NCBI GenBank assembly: GCA_963828705.1
Contig: CAWHGA010000047.1
Location: 1 to 64,000, forward strand
Origin: CAWDJT01 sp963828705
GTDB lineage: Bacteria; Desulfobacterota; Syntrophobacteria; Syntrophobacterales; Syntrophobacteraceae
Length of the DNA stretch: 64,000 bases
Direction of reading: 5' to 3'
A program made the position numbers and the translations under genes. The notes under the pieces are model-generated. The model saw only the letters and a program-made list of their open reading frames with translations, ran no database searches and was not told where the DNA came from. Within the stretch, counting starts at the first letter, position 1. Each line of letters begins with the position of its first letter. Below, one piece after another: positions 17,705 to 26,946 of the stretch.

Positions 17705-17964
17705 CGTATCTCCTGAAAAAAACATTCTCATTGGCGTGTAATGCTATATAATGCAAAGCGACATTCGTTCTGCTCAGGAATGAGTCGATCATCGGACGGG
17801 TGGATTCTGCCGGATATTGGTGCTCCATTGGATAGGTTTTCCTGGCCAAATCCACACTTCAAAATCCACGATCCGAAAACCAAAGCGAAACCAAACATCC
17901 GCTCGTCAACCGGGCGCCTGCCGGCCAAGCGGGCCCAGTAGGCTGCCCGGTCAGCGGTGAATCC
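17705..17964. promoter_or_regulatory. divergent intergenic region with likely promoters
   Basis: This 260-bp gap separates the minus-strand PKS/sulfotransferase run from the plus-strand protease gene, so it should hold promoters for both. A perfect TATAAT occurs at 17747-17752 on the plus strand, but no good -35 hexamer stands 16-18 bp ahead, so I do not assign a specific promoter. Confidence 0.35.
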
Positions 17965-19383
17965 ATGGAAAAAGGTGAGGAACGCACGATGGCGCAAAAG
18001 AACAAGCAACTCAGGGTACTGCTTCCAATACTCCTGTTCGTGCTGGTCGGGCTATGGAGCCTGCACTACTGGGCAGAAGCCAAAGATCCCGAAGGTGGCA
18101 ATATTTTTCAGGAACTACGGTTGTTCAGCGATGTCCTCAACATCGTTCAGGACAACTACGTGGAGAAGGTGGAATCCAAAAAGATGATCTATGGGGCGAT
18201 CAGCGGCATGCTCCGGGAACTGGACCCCCATTCATCGTTTATGAAACCCGAGGATTACAAGGAACTGCAGATTGAAACCGAGGGGAAGTTCGGCGGGATA
18301 GGCATCGAGATCACCATGCGCGATAATATCCTTACCGTTGTGGCCCCCCTCGAAGGGACCCCGGCGGATCGTGCCGGCATGCAGGCCAATGACAAGATCG
18401 TCAAAATCGATGACCAATCCACTCAGGACATGTCGCTCATGGAAGCCGTGCAAAAGATGCGCGGTGCCAAGGGCACCAAGGTCAAACTGACCATCTTGCG
18501 CGAAGGCGAACGAAAACCTCTGGAATTCACTCTAACCCGCGACATCATCTTAATTCGCAGCGTCCGCATGCGAGTTTTGGAAAAGGGCTACGGCTACGTT
18601 CGGATTTCCAGTTTCCAAAGTGACACCGTCAATGAGCTGCGCAAGGCCCTGGACCAGTTGGAGGATAAAAACGCTCCCATGCAGGGGCTCGTCCTGGATC
18701 TGCGCAATGACCCCGGCGGCTTGCTGGATCAGGCGGTGGAGGTGAGCGACGAGTTCCTCGAAGAGGGTTTGATCGTCTACACCGGCGGGCGTCTCGAAGG
18801 GCAGGCCATGCGGTTTGAGGCCCACAAGAATGCCAAACCCCACACCTACCCCATGGTAGTGTTGGTCAATGGCGGCAGCGCCAGCGCTTCCGAAATCGTG
18901 GCAGGCGCACTGCAAGACCACAAACGTGCCCTCATTGTGGGAGAACAGACCTTCGGCAAAGGTTCGGTGCAGACCGTAATCCCTTTACGCGATGGCGCCG
19001 CCATTCGGCTGACCACGGCCCTTTACTACACGCCATCGGGACGTTCCATCCAGGCCAAGGGCATCGAACCTGACGTGATGGTCAAACGCGAGAAGAAGGG
19101 CGGCACTGAGGGTGAGGAGCGTCATTCACTCAAGGAAAAAGACCTGCCACGCCACATGGAATCGCGTACCGGAGAATCTTCGCCGGAGAAGAAGAACGCC
19201 CCGGAAGGCAAGAATGCTCCGGAAGGCAAGAGCAATCCAGACGTAAAGATCGTTCCGGAAGGCAAGAGCAGCCCGGATAAGGATTCTAAGGACGTGCAGA
19301 AGTTGCTTGCCGAAGACAACCAACTGGAACGCGCACTGGAACTCCTGAAAAGCTACAAGATTATCTCCCAGATGCGTTTCTAG
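17965..19383 (+). CDS. C-terminal processing protease (S41, PDZ)
   Basis: 472 residues (or from the second Met, MAQKNKQLRV, at 17989). A single N-terminal membrane anchor (VLLPILLFVLVGLWSL) is followed by a PDZ domain (GIGIEITMRDNILTVVAPLE) and the S41 catalytic core, with Ser in NGGSASASEIVAG and Lys in GEQTFGKGSVQTV. CtpA-type proteases trim periplasmic and envelope proteins from their C-termini. The C-terminal tail contains imperfect repeats of PEGKN/PEGKS (about residues 405-440), then a coiled, charged end. It starts the long plus-strand housekeeping run and is followed by the deacetylase gene. Confidence 0.93.
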   Translation: MEKGEERTMAQKNKQLRVLLPILLFVLVGLWSLHYWAEAKDPEGGNIFQELRLFSDVLNIVQDNYVEKVESKKMIYGAISGMLRELDPHSSFMKPEDYKELQIETEGKFGGIGIEITMRDNILTVVAPLEGTPADRAGMQANDKIVKIDDQSTQDMSLMEAVQKMRGAKGTKVKLTILREGERKPLEFTLTRDIILIRSVRMRVLEKGYGYVRISSFQSDTVNELRKALDQLEDKNAPMQGLVLDLRNDPGGLLDQAVEVSDEFLEEGLIVYTGGRLEGQAMRFEAHKNAKPHTYPMVVLVNGGSASASEIVAGALQDHKRALIVGEQTFGKGSVQTVIPLRDGAAIRLTTALYYTPSGRSIQAKGIEPDVMVKREKKGGTEGEERHSLKEKDLPRHMESRTGESSPEKKNAPEGKNAPEGKSNPDVKIVPEGKSSPDKDSKDVQKLLAEDNQLERALELLKSYKIISQMRF

Positions 19384-19580
19384 TTTTGGGATGGCGTGAT
19401 CAGGATACCAGGCAAATCCCTTGACGCAGAAAACCGCTAAGACCGGAAAAAGCAAAAACACAACGGACGGCAGGGCGAAGTTCTGGAACACGCTCTGCCG
19501 TTTCTTCATCCAAACGACCTCGCAGTTCCAGACCGAAGAGATCAAAATCTCGTTTCTTTTTCTCGACACCGCTGTTTGCC

Positions 19581-21035
19581 GTGTGGCTGGTGGCCTTGGT
19601 GGGCCTGGCAAGTCTCCTCCTGTGGGCCAAAACCGGCAAAGATAGCGCAAAAAAACCCGCCAAGGAACCCACCACCGCCCAGTCGGTAAAGCCCCCGGCG
19701 AAGTCCCCGCCATCAACCTCGACAACAAATTCGCAGACGACTGCCAAGGTCGGCGCTGACAGGAATTCCCAGCGCGAACCACAACCAGCCGGTCCCGCGA
19801 ACCAGCGCGACGCTGCCAGAATACCTCCGGCCAAAGCCAACAACACACAAACTGCGGCCCCTCTGCCGACGGCGGATACCCCACCATTGTTCGAGGAATA
19901 TCGGTACATTCAGCGGGAATCGCTACTGGATCGCGCGGACAACCTCCTCAGGGCTTTTCTGAAGGCGGAGGGCATAGCTATTGACCAAGTACGGCGGCGC
20001 CAAGTGAAACACACGGCTCCCGACGGTGCCATCTGGTATGTGCAGCAAATGGAAGTGCCGTGTGGCCCCGACCGTGACCTTGCGGCGTTGAAGAACGCGC
20101 TATTGCAGAAGCTGGCCAGTTTGGGTCCGGATGTGGAAACCAAGGCCGACGGCGCTAATCCGCGGCGCCTGCGCCTCGCTATCGGCGTCCATCGCCGTCT
20201 CTCCTATGAGGTGTGGTTGGTGGCGACTTCCGCCACCTCGTCACCAGCCCGAGAAGGTGACACCCCTGCCGGTGCCGGCGTCCCAGAAAGATCGGGGAAG
20301 GATCCCGGCGCTTCACCTCCGGCGCCGGGATTGCCGACGCTCGGAAGAGTAGCCATCGTGATCGATGATTTCGGTGTCGATCTCAAGGCGGCCAAGGAGT
20401 TCTTAACGCTTCCGCTGGCCTTGACCTTTTCGGTGATGCCGCGCCAGGCGCACAGCCGCGAGATTGCCAAGTTGGCCCATGATCACGGCCACGAAATTCT
20501 GCTCCACATGCCTATGGAACCGCACGGTTACCCGCAGGTGAACCCGGGACCTGGGGCTCTACTGGTTTCCATGGGCAGCACCCAGGTGCGTCAGGCCCTG
20601 CAAAATGCCCTGGCCAGTGTCCCCTACGCATCAGGGGTCAACAACCACATGGGGTCGACCTTTACGGAACAGGCGGAACCCCTCAAATCCGTATTGGCTG
20701 AACTCCGCAGCCGCGGCATGTACTTTCTGGACAGCTACACCAGCAACAACAGCGTAGCCTGCACTATGGCCGAACAGATGCATGTGCCATGCGGCCGGCG
20801 CGACATCTTTCTCGACCATGAACCCACCGAAAGCTTTGTCCGTTCCCAGTTGCAGCGCCTCATTCGCGAAGCCAAGATCCAGGGTACCAGCGTGGCCATC
20901 GGCCATCCGCATGCCGCCACCCTCAAGGTGCTGAGACAGGAATCCAACCGTTTTGCCGAAGAACGGGTGGCTGTGGTGCCCCTGCGCGAAGTCCTGCGCC
21001 ACACGCCCCCTCTGCGGCGTGCTGGTCCGCACTGA
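19581..21035 (+). CDS. divergent polysaccharide deacetylase (YibQ-like)
   Basis: 484 residues from GTG 19581, beginning with a membrane anchor (VWLVALVGLASLLLWA), a Lys/Pro/Ala-rich linker, and a C-terminal NodB-like fold of the divergent polysaccharide deacetylase group: VAIVIDDFGVDLKAAKEFL, then HEILLHMPMEPHGYP and SGVNNHMGSTFT. A basic stretch (SSRPKRSKSRFFF) continues in frame upstream to about 19426 without a start codon, whereas a TTG start lies in another frame at 19418, so a frame break before the anchor is possible. It would act in the periplasm. The ctp-deacetylase pair is frequent in this phylum. Confidence 0.85.
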   Translation: MWLVALVGLASLLLWAKTGKDSAKKPAKEPTTAQSVKPPAKSPPSTSTTNSQTTAKVGADRNSQREPQPAGPANQRDAARIPPAKANNTQTAAPLPTADTPPLFEEYRYIQRESLLDRADNLLRAFLKAEGIAIDQVRRRQVKHTAPDGAIWYVQQMEVPCGPDRDLAALKNALLQKLASLGPDVETKADGANPRRLRLAIGVHRRLSYEVWLVATSATSSPAREGDTPAGAGVPERSGKDPGASPPAPGLPTLGRVAIVIDDFGVDLKAAKEFLTLPLALTFSVMPRQAHSREIAKLAHDHGHEILLHMPMEPHGYPQVNPGPGALLVSMGSTQVRQALQNALASVPYASGVNNHMGSTFTEQAEPLKSVLAELRSRGMYFLDSYTSNNSVACTMAEQMHVPCGRRDIFLDHEPTESFVRSQLQRLIREAKIQGTSVAIGHPHAATLKVLRQESNRFAEERVAVVPLREVLRHTPPLRRAGPH

Positions 21036-21174
21036 CTGCCGTTCCGCTACCAGCTGCGAGCTCCATGGCGCACCATTCCCTTCTGGACGTGACCCGCCAG
21101 GTTTGACTCCATCCGCCGTTGACAGTATAACCACCTCACCTGTGGACACCATTTCCACCTACTGAAAGTGAACC

Positions 21175-21963
21175 GTGATGATGCTCATCGATACCCATGT
21201 CCATCTGGATTTCCCGGAATTTGTCGAACTCAGCCAGGTACTGGCACGGGCTGCTGCCAACGGCGTTGAAGAAATGGTGACCATTGGCATCGACCTTGCC
21301 AGCAGCCATCAGGCCGTGACATTGGCCCTGAGCCAGGCCGGTGTCTACGCCACCGTCGGAGTTCACCCCCATGGAGCCAGGGTCCTCGACCAGAGGATGC
21401 TGGACGAACTACGCGACCTCGGGCGCCGGCCTCGAGTTGTTGCCATCGGCGAGATCGGCCTCGACTACTACCGAGACCGCCAGCCGCGTGCTGTTCAACA
21501 GCATTGTCTACGGCAACAACTCGAACTGGCTTTGGAACTGGGACTTCCTGCGGTGATCCACGTACGCGATGCTTATGACGCCTTTCTGGGAATCATTGGC
21601 GACTACGCCCGTTCCTTGAATGGTCTGGTGCTCCACTGCTTCTCCGGCGATTGGGCGGTGGCTCGGCAATGTCTGGATTTGGGGGGCTATCTTTCCATTC
21701 CCGGCACGGTCACCTTTGCCAAGGCCGAGATCCAGCAAGATGTCGTGCGGAGAACCCCGCTGGATCGATTGCTGCTGGAAACCGATGCACCTTTTTTGGC
21801 GCCCGTGCCATACCGGGGAAAGCCCAACGAGCCGGCGTATCTGCGCCACACCGCGGAAAAGGTGGCCGAACTCAGGCGCCTGCCGCTTGCCGACGTCGCC
21901 CGTCAGACCACCGATAACGCCCGAACAGTGTTTCACCTGAGCAGCCAGCCAAAACCTCAATGA
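21175..21963 (+). CDS. tatD: TatD-family metal-dependent DNase/hydrolase
   Basis: About 260 residues. The N-terminal metal motif is IDTHVHLD; GEIGLDYYRD, VIHVRDA, LVLHCFSGD and LLLETDAPFL give the remaining ligands of the TIM barrel. TatD-type enzymes cleave DNA and RNA 3' ends in the cytoplasm. Three possible ATG/GTG starts fall within nine bases (21175-21183). It is separated by 16 bp from the Maf gene downstream, so the two are likely co-transcribed. Confidence 0.92.
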   Translation: MMMLIDTHVHLDFPEFVELSQVLARAAANGVEEMVTIGIDLASSHQAVTLALSQAGVYATVGVHPHGARVLDQRMLDELRDLGRRPRVVAIGEIGLDYYRDRQPRAVQQHCLRQQLELALELGLPAVIHVRDAYDAFLGIIGDYARSLNGLVLHCFSGDWAVARQCLDLGGYLSIPGTVTFAKAEIQQDVVRRTPLDRLLLETDAPFLAPVPYRGKPNEPAYLRHTAEKVAELRRLPLADVARQTTDNARTVFHLSSQPKPQ

Positions 21964-21979
21964 AGAGGATCTCGAAGAA

Positions 21980-22603
21980 GTGATGGAATCTTCACAAGAT
22001 CCGCAGCGACGGTTGTTCCAGACGCTGGAACCCTTTATCCTGGCTTCGGCCTCGCCACGTCGCCGGCGATTGCTCCAATCCCTGGGACTGAAATTCGAGG
22101 TTGTGGTGAGTGGAGTGGAAGAAAGCCGGCATGCAGTCGGATCCCCGGCGGAACTGGTGCAGGGCTGGGCACAAGACAAGGCGGCGGCCGTGGCCGCCAT
22201 TCACCCCGAACAATGGGTGCTGGCAGCCGACACCATCGTGGTGCTTTCCGGGGTGATCTTCGGCAAACCGGTAGATACCGAGGACGCACGCCGCATGCTG
22301 GAGCAGCTCAGCGAGCGCGAGCACGCAGTGATCACCGCTGTGTGCCTGCGACACGACCGGCGCGCCATTGAGGAAGTCGCGGCGGTGGTGACCCAGGTGC
22401 GTTTCAAAAGGCTGTCGGCAGCCGAAATCACGGCCTACTTGAACAGCGGGGAACCGCTGGACAAAGCTGGAGCCTACGGAATTCAAGGACTGGGGGGTTG
22501 TCTGGTGCGCTCCATCAACGGGTCCTATACCAATGTCGTGGGCCTACCTCTTTGTGAAACCGTGGAACATCTCACGGCTCAAGGGATTATTGCGCCTTGC
22601 TGA
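21980..22603 (+). CDS. maf: Maf-family nucleoside triphosphate pyrophosphatase
   Basis: 207 residues. The Maf signature FILASASPRRRRLLQSLGL near the N-terminus is followed by VLAADTIVVLSG, GKPVDTEDARRML, and the C-terminal GAYGIQGLGG and INGSYTNVVGLPL. These enzymes hydrolyse non-canonical or modified nucleoside triphosphates to monophosphates. A GTG precedes ATG 21983; either may be used. It stands between tatD and the PLP-binding protein gene on the same strand. Confidence 0.93.
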   Translation: MMESSQDPQRRLFQTLEPFILASASPRRRRLLQSLGLKFEVVVSGVEESRHAVGSPAELVQGWAQDKAAAVAAIHPEQWVLAADTIVVLSGVIFGKPVDTEDARRMLEQLSEREHAVITAVCLRHDRRAIEEVAAVVTQVRFKRLSAAEITAYLNSGEPLDKAGAYGIQGLGGCLVRSINGSYTNVVGLPLCETVEHLTAQGIIAPC

Positions 22604-22629
22604 CGGTGCTGCCAGAGGGGTGAACGAAA

Positions 22630-23337
22630 ATGACGGCGATTGCGGTGAATTTGGCGGCGATTCAAGAACGTATCCGAACTGCATGCCATCGCAGGGGGCG
22701 CAATCCAGCCTCGGTGCAGCTGGTGGCGGCGAGCAAGACCGTGGCGGCGGCACGCATCAGGGAAGCGGTGGCGGCAGGTGTTACCACCCTCGGGGAAAAC
22801 TACGTCCAGGAAGCCCAACGCAAGATGGAGGAACTCCGCAGCCTGGCCGTCCAATGGCATTTCATCGGCCATCTCCAGTCCAACAAGGCCAGGGTTGCGG
22901 TGGAAACCTTCGACTTGGTGCACACTCTGGACCGCGAGAGCCTGGCCCGGACGCTCGACCGCGAAGCCCTCAAACGCGGCCGGCCGCTCCCTGTCCTAAT
23001 CCAGGTCAATGTCGGTGAAGAACAGTCCAAGAGTGGCTTGCCGCCGGAACAGGTAACGGCTTTCTTTCAATCCATTGTCAGTCTGGAAGGGCTTCAGATA
23101 CGCGGGCTGATGGCGCTTCCGCCCTACCTGGCAGACCCCGAACAGGTTCGCCCCTGCTTCCGGCTGGTTGCAGCTCTGCTGGAACAACTCCGCCAGACGG
23201 CACCTCATCCAGGGCAGCTTACCGAACTCTCCATGGGCATGAGCCACGATTTCGACGTGGCCATCGAGGAAGGAGCCACCCTGGTGCGGGTCGGCACAGC
23301 CCTTTTCGGGCAGCGGCCGACACGGCCGAAGGTCTGA
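22630..23337 (+). CDS. YggS-family pyridoxal phosphate homeostasis protein
   Basis: 235 residues with the complete YggS/PROSC pattern: LVAASKTVAAARIREAV (PLP Lys), LGENYVQEAQRKM, WHFIGHLQSNKA, VNVGEEQSKSGL, GLMALPP and LSMGMSHDFDVAIEEG, ending VRVGTALFG. It binds PLP without known catalytic activity and balances vitamin B6 and amino-acid pools. It is the last gene of this plus-strand run and converges with rlmB. Confidence 0.95.
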   Translation: MTAIAVNLAAIQERIRTACHRRGRNPASVQLVAASKTVAAARIREAVAAGVTTLGENYVQEAQRKMEELRSLAVQWHFIGHLQSNKARVAVETFDLVHTLDRESLARTLDREALKRGRPLPVLIQVNVGEEQSKSGLPPEQVTAFFQSIVSLEGLQIRGLMALPPYLADPEQVRPCFRLVAALLEQLRQTAPHPGQLTELSMGMSHDFDVAIEEGATLVRVGTALFGQRPTRPKV

Positions 23338-23501
23338 TCTCAGTGGGCCTGATGCACCGGAGTCAGCGCGCAAACAGGTTCAGAAGGCCGCCCGATTGCC
23401 TCTATCAGCAATCAGGTCTCACATCACACCAAAACGCAATAATTCCGGTCAATACCAAAACTCCGAGTATTTTCGATTCTTCGGGATAAGGCAAAGTACG
23501 C

Positions 23502-24338
23502 CTATATGCTAACGTCCTTGTCGGTGGTTGCATGCTTTGCGCGCTGCCGTTGAATCTCGGCCAAGGCAATGGCCGTGGCGGTGGCCGCATTGAGCGACTG
23601 CAGCGGGCCGTGGGCCGGGATGTGCAGCAGTAAGTCGCAGTGTTCTCGCACCAGCGGCCGCAACCCCTTATGTTCATTGCCCACCACCAGTCCCAGGGGC
23701 ATGGTCAGGTCGGCATCGTACAAAGATTGGTTGCTCTGGAGGTCCAATCCCACCACCCAGAGTCCGACGTCCTTCAACCGCTCCAGGGTGCGCACCAGAT
23801 TTGTAACCTGCGCCACCGGAATAAGCGAAGCCGCACCGGCAGACACCTTGATAACGGCGTCGGTGACCGCGGCAGCGCGATCCCTGGGCAGGATTACGCC
23901 TCCCGCTCCCAGATAACAACCACTGCGAAGAATAGCCCCGAGGTTCTGCGGATCCTGAATGGAATCCAGCAACAGCAGTGGCGAAAGCCCCGCTCCGCCC
24001 TCACTAAGCAACGTCTCCGCATCGGCATAAGGGAAACTCCGACAACGCAGAGCCACACCCTGATGGTGGCCGTGTCCCACCAGTTCGGTGAGCATCTCCC
24101 GGTTCAACTGTTCCACGGGTATGCGCCGTTCCCGGGCCTGCCTTTCCAGATCCAGCACCCGGTCGTCATCGGAGTTGCGGCCCAGGAGCAGCTTATCCAG
24201 AACCGCAGTCTCCCCCCGCAAGGCTTCCCGAACCGGATTGATACCGCAGATCCAGAGGGGCTCGGTAGATTTCGGTTCTTTTCGCGGTGGTTTGGGCTGT
24301 GACATAGGTTGCGGTCGGATTCTCATAGCCTGCATCAC
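23502..24338 (-). CDS. rlmB: 23S rRNA 2'-O-methyltransferase RlmB / SpoU family
   Basis: 278 residues. The N-terminal substrate-binding domain contains WICGINPVREAL; the knotted SpoU domain shows LLLDSIQDPQNLGAILRS, GLVVGNEHKGLRPLVRE and LQSLNAATATAIALAE. It methylates the ribose of G2251 in 23S rRNA or a similar site. The Pro/Lys-rich first ~25 residues may be extra, since a start at MSQPKPPRKE is also possible. Downstream of gmk on the same strand with a 45-bp gap. Confidence 0.92.
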   Translation of the reverse strand: MMQAMRIRPQPMSQPKPPRKEPKSTEPLWICGINPVREALRGETAVLDKLLLGRNSDDDRVLDLERQARERRIPVEQLNREMLTELVGHGHHQGVALRCRSFPYADAETLLSEGGAGLSPLLLLDSIQDPQNLGAILRSGCYLGAGGVILPRDRAAAVTDAVIKVSAGAASLIPVAQVTNLVRTLERLKDVGLWVVGLDLQSNQSLYDADLTMPLGLVVGNEHKGLRPLVREHCDLLLHIPAHGPLQSLNAATATAIALAEIQRQRAKHATTDKDVSI

Positions 24339-24383
24339 ATAGGCGATGGCTGCAAGTAACGCCTCAGCGGCAATGAACGACCT

Positions 24384-25013
24384 TCAGATCTGCGGCTGGG
24401 GCTGTAGGAGTGCTTTCAGGCGATCTGCCCGGGAGGAACTCAGGCAATGGCAGGCATTCAGAATGCTGAGCAGGCTGGCGAAGGCTTCTTCCAGAACATC
24501 GTTGATCACAACAAAATCGAACCAGGGAGCCAGTTGCAGTTCCTGACGGGCCACTGCCAGCCGTTTGACCAGCTGTTGTTCCGATTCCGTGTTGCGTGCC
24601 CGCAATCGACGGCCCATTTCCTCCAGAGACGGCGGCACAATGAAAATGGTGTGCGCTTGCGAGTGGCTGCAGCGAACCTGACTCGCCCCCTTGACATCGA
24701 TATCGAGAATCATGTCATGGCCTGCGTCAAGCCCTGCTTCGATCTGACTGGCTTCGGTACCGTAGAAATGACCGTGGACCTCGGCCCATTCCAGGAAACG
24801 CCCGGCTTCGATCCCCCGCAGGAATTCATTGCGGGACACGAAATGGTAGTCACGGCCAGGCAACTCATCGGGACGCGGGGATCGGGTGGTGAAGGACACA
24901 GAGAAGCGGATCTCGGGGAGTTGTTCGCGAATTTTTCGGATCAGCGTGGTCTTGCCCGCTCCCGATGGGGCTGAGATGATGTATAGGTGTCCCCTGGATG
25001 GTGGTGCCGCCAT
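24384..25013 (-). CDS. gmk: guanylate kinase
   Basis: About 209 residues from ATG 25013. The P-loop is YIISAPSGAGKTTLIRK; the GMP-binding region is SFTTRSPRPDELPGRDY and FLEWAEVHGHFYGTE; the lid shows ARNTESEQQLVKRLA. It phosphorylates GMP to GDP. The open frame extends upstream to 25067, but that part overlaps the DUF370 gene, so the start at 25013, four bases after that gene's stop, is preferred. The yicC/remA/gmk neighbourhood is widely conserved. Confidence 0.95.
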   Translation of the reverse strand: MAAPPSRGHLYIISAPSGAGKTTLIRKIREQLPEIRFSVSFTTRSPRPDELPGRDYHFVSRNEFLRGIEAGRFLEWAEVHGHFYGTEASQIEAGLDAGHDMILDIDVKGASQVRCSHSQAHTIFIVPPSLEEMGRRLRARNTESEQQLVKRLAVARQELQLAPWFDFVVINDVLEEAFASLLSILNACHCLSSSRADRLKALLQPQPQI

Positions 25014-25017
25014 GGGT

Positions 25018-25308
25018 TTAGTCTTTTTCCTTGTCCTTCTTGAGCAGATTGCCGTCTTTGCCGGCATGGTCCGCCATAAGGCGCTGGGCGATGGTTTCGG
25101 CCTGTACCCCGGAAAGAATCACATGGTCGCTGTCGGTGATGATGATGGCGCGGGTACGGCGCCCCATGGTGGCGTCAATCAGTTTGTTGGCTTCCTTGGC
25201 ATCTTCCTTGAGGCGCTTCATGGGCGCGGACGTGGGTGAAACAATGGCTACTACCCGGTTTGCAACAACCGTATTGCCAAAACCGATGTTAAGAAGTTTG
25301 GTTTCCAT
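25018..25308 (-). CDS. DUF370 / RemA-like regulatory protein
   Basis: 96 residues from ATG 25308: METKLLNIGFGNTVVANRVV, then SAPMKRLKEDA, DATMGRRTRAIIITDSDHVI and LSGVQAETIAQRL. It is full length for DUF370, whose best known member, RemA of Bacillus, is a DNA-binding activator of matrix genes. In proteobacteria the role is unknown. A Lys/Asp-rich tail ends the protein. It sits directly upstream of gmk, as is usual. Confidence 0.92.
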   Translation of the reverse strand: METKLLNIGFGNTVVANRVVAIVSPTSAPMKRLKEDAKEANKLIDATMGRRTRAIIITDSDHVILSGVQAETIAQRLMADHAGKDGNLLKKDKEKD

Positions 25309-25493
25309 CCCCTGCCTCACTGTTGGTTAGTTCCATCCCCAAGCCGAATTGTGACGGCAAAAACGCCAAAACACTCTAGGAGATCTTATGCAAAATGCAA
25401 AGACGTTTTCACCTTGTCCACAAAATCACTATGCCCCCAGATCCAGGGCGGTGGCGGCAGGAATTGCCCCGTCTCAGGCCCAAGCTTTCACGA

Positions 25494-26375
25494 TCACTCA
25501 ATATTTTGTACCTGTTCTCGAACCTTGGCGATTTCACTCTTCATCTGTACCACCGCCTGGGAGATCACCAGATCATTAGCTTTGGAACCGATGGTAGTGA
25601 TTTCGCGGTGCAGTTCCTGGGACAGGAAATCCAGTTTGCGTCCGGGAGCTGATTCGCTGCCCCCCAGGAGTTGCTGGAACTGCTCGAGGTGACTGCGGGC
25701 CCGGACAATCTCCTCGGTGATGTCGGAGCGCTCGGCAAAGATGGCCAGTTCCACCAGCAATCGTTCTTCATCGAGTTGCACATTGTCGAGCAGGTCCTGG
25801 AGACGCTCACGGAGCCGTTGCTGGTATTCGGCCACAGCACCAATCCGGCGGGCTTCCACCCCGGCAATGGCATCACTCAGCCCGGCAAGCCGCATCCGTA
25901 AATCCTCCACCAGGGTTTGCCCTTCGCGCCGGCGCATCTCGTCGAGGGCCTCGAGGGCGGCGGCAACCGTCGAGGTCAATATTGGTGCCAACATAGCCGG
26001 GTCCACACCGTTGCCGGTGGTTTCAAAGATGTCGGCAAACCGCAACAGATGATCCAGTTGAGGAGCACTGCTGCCGGGAAATTCGGCGCTCAGCAGTTGG
26101 AGTTGCTCCCAGTAATGCCGAGCCAGCTCGAGGTTGACGCGGGCCGCCTGCTGACCCACCGCAATTGTTTCCAGTTGCACGTAGACTTCGATGCGGCCGC
26201 GCTGGAAACGCTCCGCAATGCGCTTGCGCGTCTGTTCTTCCAGTTCCAGGCAGTTTTTGGGAAAGCGCAGCACCACGTCCAGATTGCGGCTGTTCAGGGC
26301 GCGCACCTCGATGGATACGCGGTGGCTCTGGTCTTCCTTTAGGGCTCGCCCGAAGGCGGTCATGCTACGAATCAA
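25494..26375 (-). CDS. YicC-family endoribonuclease
   Basis: 293 residues from TTG 26375, chosen because AGGAGG lies just upstream and the family begins with I-R-S-M-T (here LIRSMTAFGRA). Further landmarks are VEVRALNSRNLDVVLRFP-like sequence near residue 25, ERFQRGRIEVYVQLE, and the C-terminal KLDFLSQELHREITTIGSKA. YicC proteins are stress-related endoribonucleases. The first codons overlap the end of the DUF4416 gene by 11 bp, indicating translational coupling. Confidence 0.93.
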   Translation of the reverse strand: MIRSMTAFGRALKEDQSHRVSIEVRALNSRNLDVVLRFPKNCLELEEQTRKRIAERFQRGRIEVYVQLETIAVGQQAARVNLELARHYWEQLQLLSAEFPGSSAPQLDHLLRFADIFETTGNGVDPAMLAPILTSTVAAALEALDEMRRREGQTLVEDLRMRLAGLSDAIAGVEARRIGAVAEYQQRLRERLQDLLDNVQLDEERLLVELAIFAERSDITEEIVRARSHLEQFQQLLGGSESAPGRKLDFLSQELHREITTIGSKANDLVISQAVVQMKSEIAKVREQVQNIE

Positions 26376-26925
26376 GGGGGCCTCCTGTGCGCGTGGGCAG
26401 ACGGCCATGACGTTGAATCTGGAGTTTCTGCCGCAGAGCGGCAAGAAAGTGCAACAGGCGCGGCGTCTGGTAGTCCGGGTAAGTCCAGGGGAACGCCCGG
26501 AAGCCACCTTTCTGGTAGATCAAGGTCAGGTCCGCATAGATGCCGTCGCGAAGATAGATGCGATGGGTAAAGTTCTTGCCGGTGGCCAGCACCAGCCGTT
26601 CTTCGCTTAGCAACCCGGGATCGATGTTGATGGTTCTTTTCCCGTCACGGCTTAAGCGCTGTTCCAGGGCTTGGGTGGTGAGTTTCACCTCGGCCAGGGT
26701 GTCCGGAGCAACCAGGTCAAGAAATGACAAGGTCTGGCGGAGCAAACCGGGGCCCATTTCGCGATCATAGTACTTGGTGAACGTGAAGGGTTCCGGTTCG
26801 GTGAGGAGATCCAGGGCGCCGAAGGTCTCTCCCAGGGAGTACAGTGCCTGCTGGTGAATATTGGTATCGCGAAACAGCAAACCGACCACGAGCTTGGCTG
26901 GTAGCGGGGGGCGAGGGGTGCTCAC
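26365..26925 (-). CDS. DUF4416 family protein
   Basis: 186 residues. Landmarks PAKLVVGLLFRD, FTFTKYYDREMGPGL, RTINIDPGLLSEERLVLAT and AFPWTYPDY match the DUF4416 group, which is common in desulfobacteria and thermodesulfobacteria. Function is unknown. It is placed between the sugar kinase gene (21-bp gap) and yicC (11-bp overlap), so these are likely one transcript. No membrane segment. Confidence 0.85.
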   Translation of the reverse strand: MSTPRPPLPAKLVVGLLFRDTNIHQQALYSLGETFGALDLLTEPEPFTFTKYYDREMGPGLLRQTLSFLDLVAPDTLAEVKLTTQALEQRLSRDGKRTINIDPGLLSEERLVLATGKNFTHRIYLRDGIYADLTLIYQKGGFRAFPWTYPDYQTPRLLHFLAALRQKLQIQRHGRLPTRTGGPLDS

Positions 26926-26946
26926 GGTCCACCTTCCCGGCCTCGA

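Noticed and set aside
17731..17752. sigma70 promoter for the ctp gene
   Set aside because: TATAAT is perfect but the nearest -35-like TTGGCG is only 10 bp away.
19126..19887. 253-codon minus-strand ORF across the ctp-deacetylase junction
   Set aside because: It overlaps the ctp tail repeats and the basic N-terminal region of the deacetylase and has no motif.
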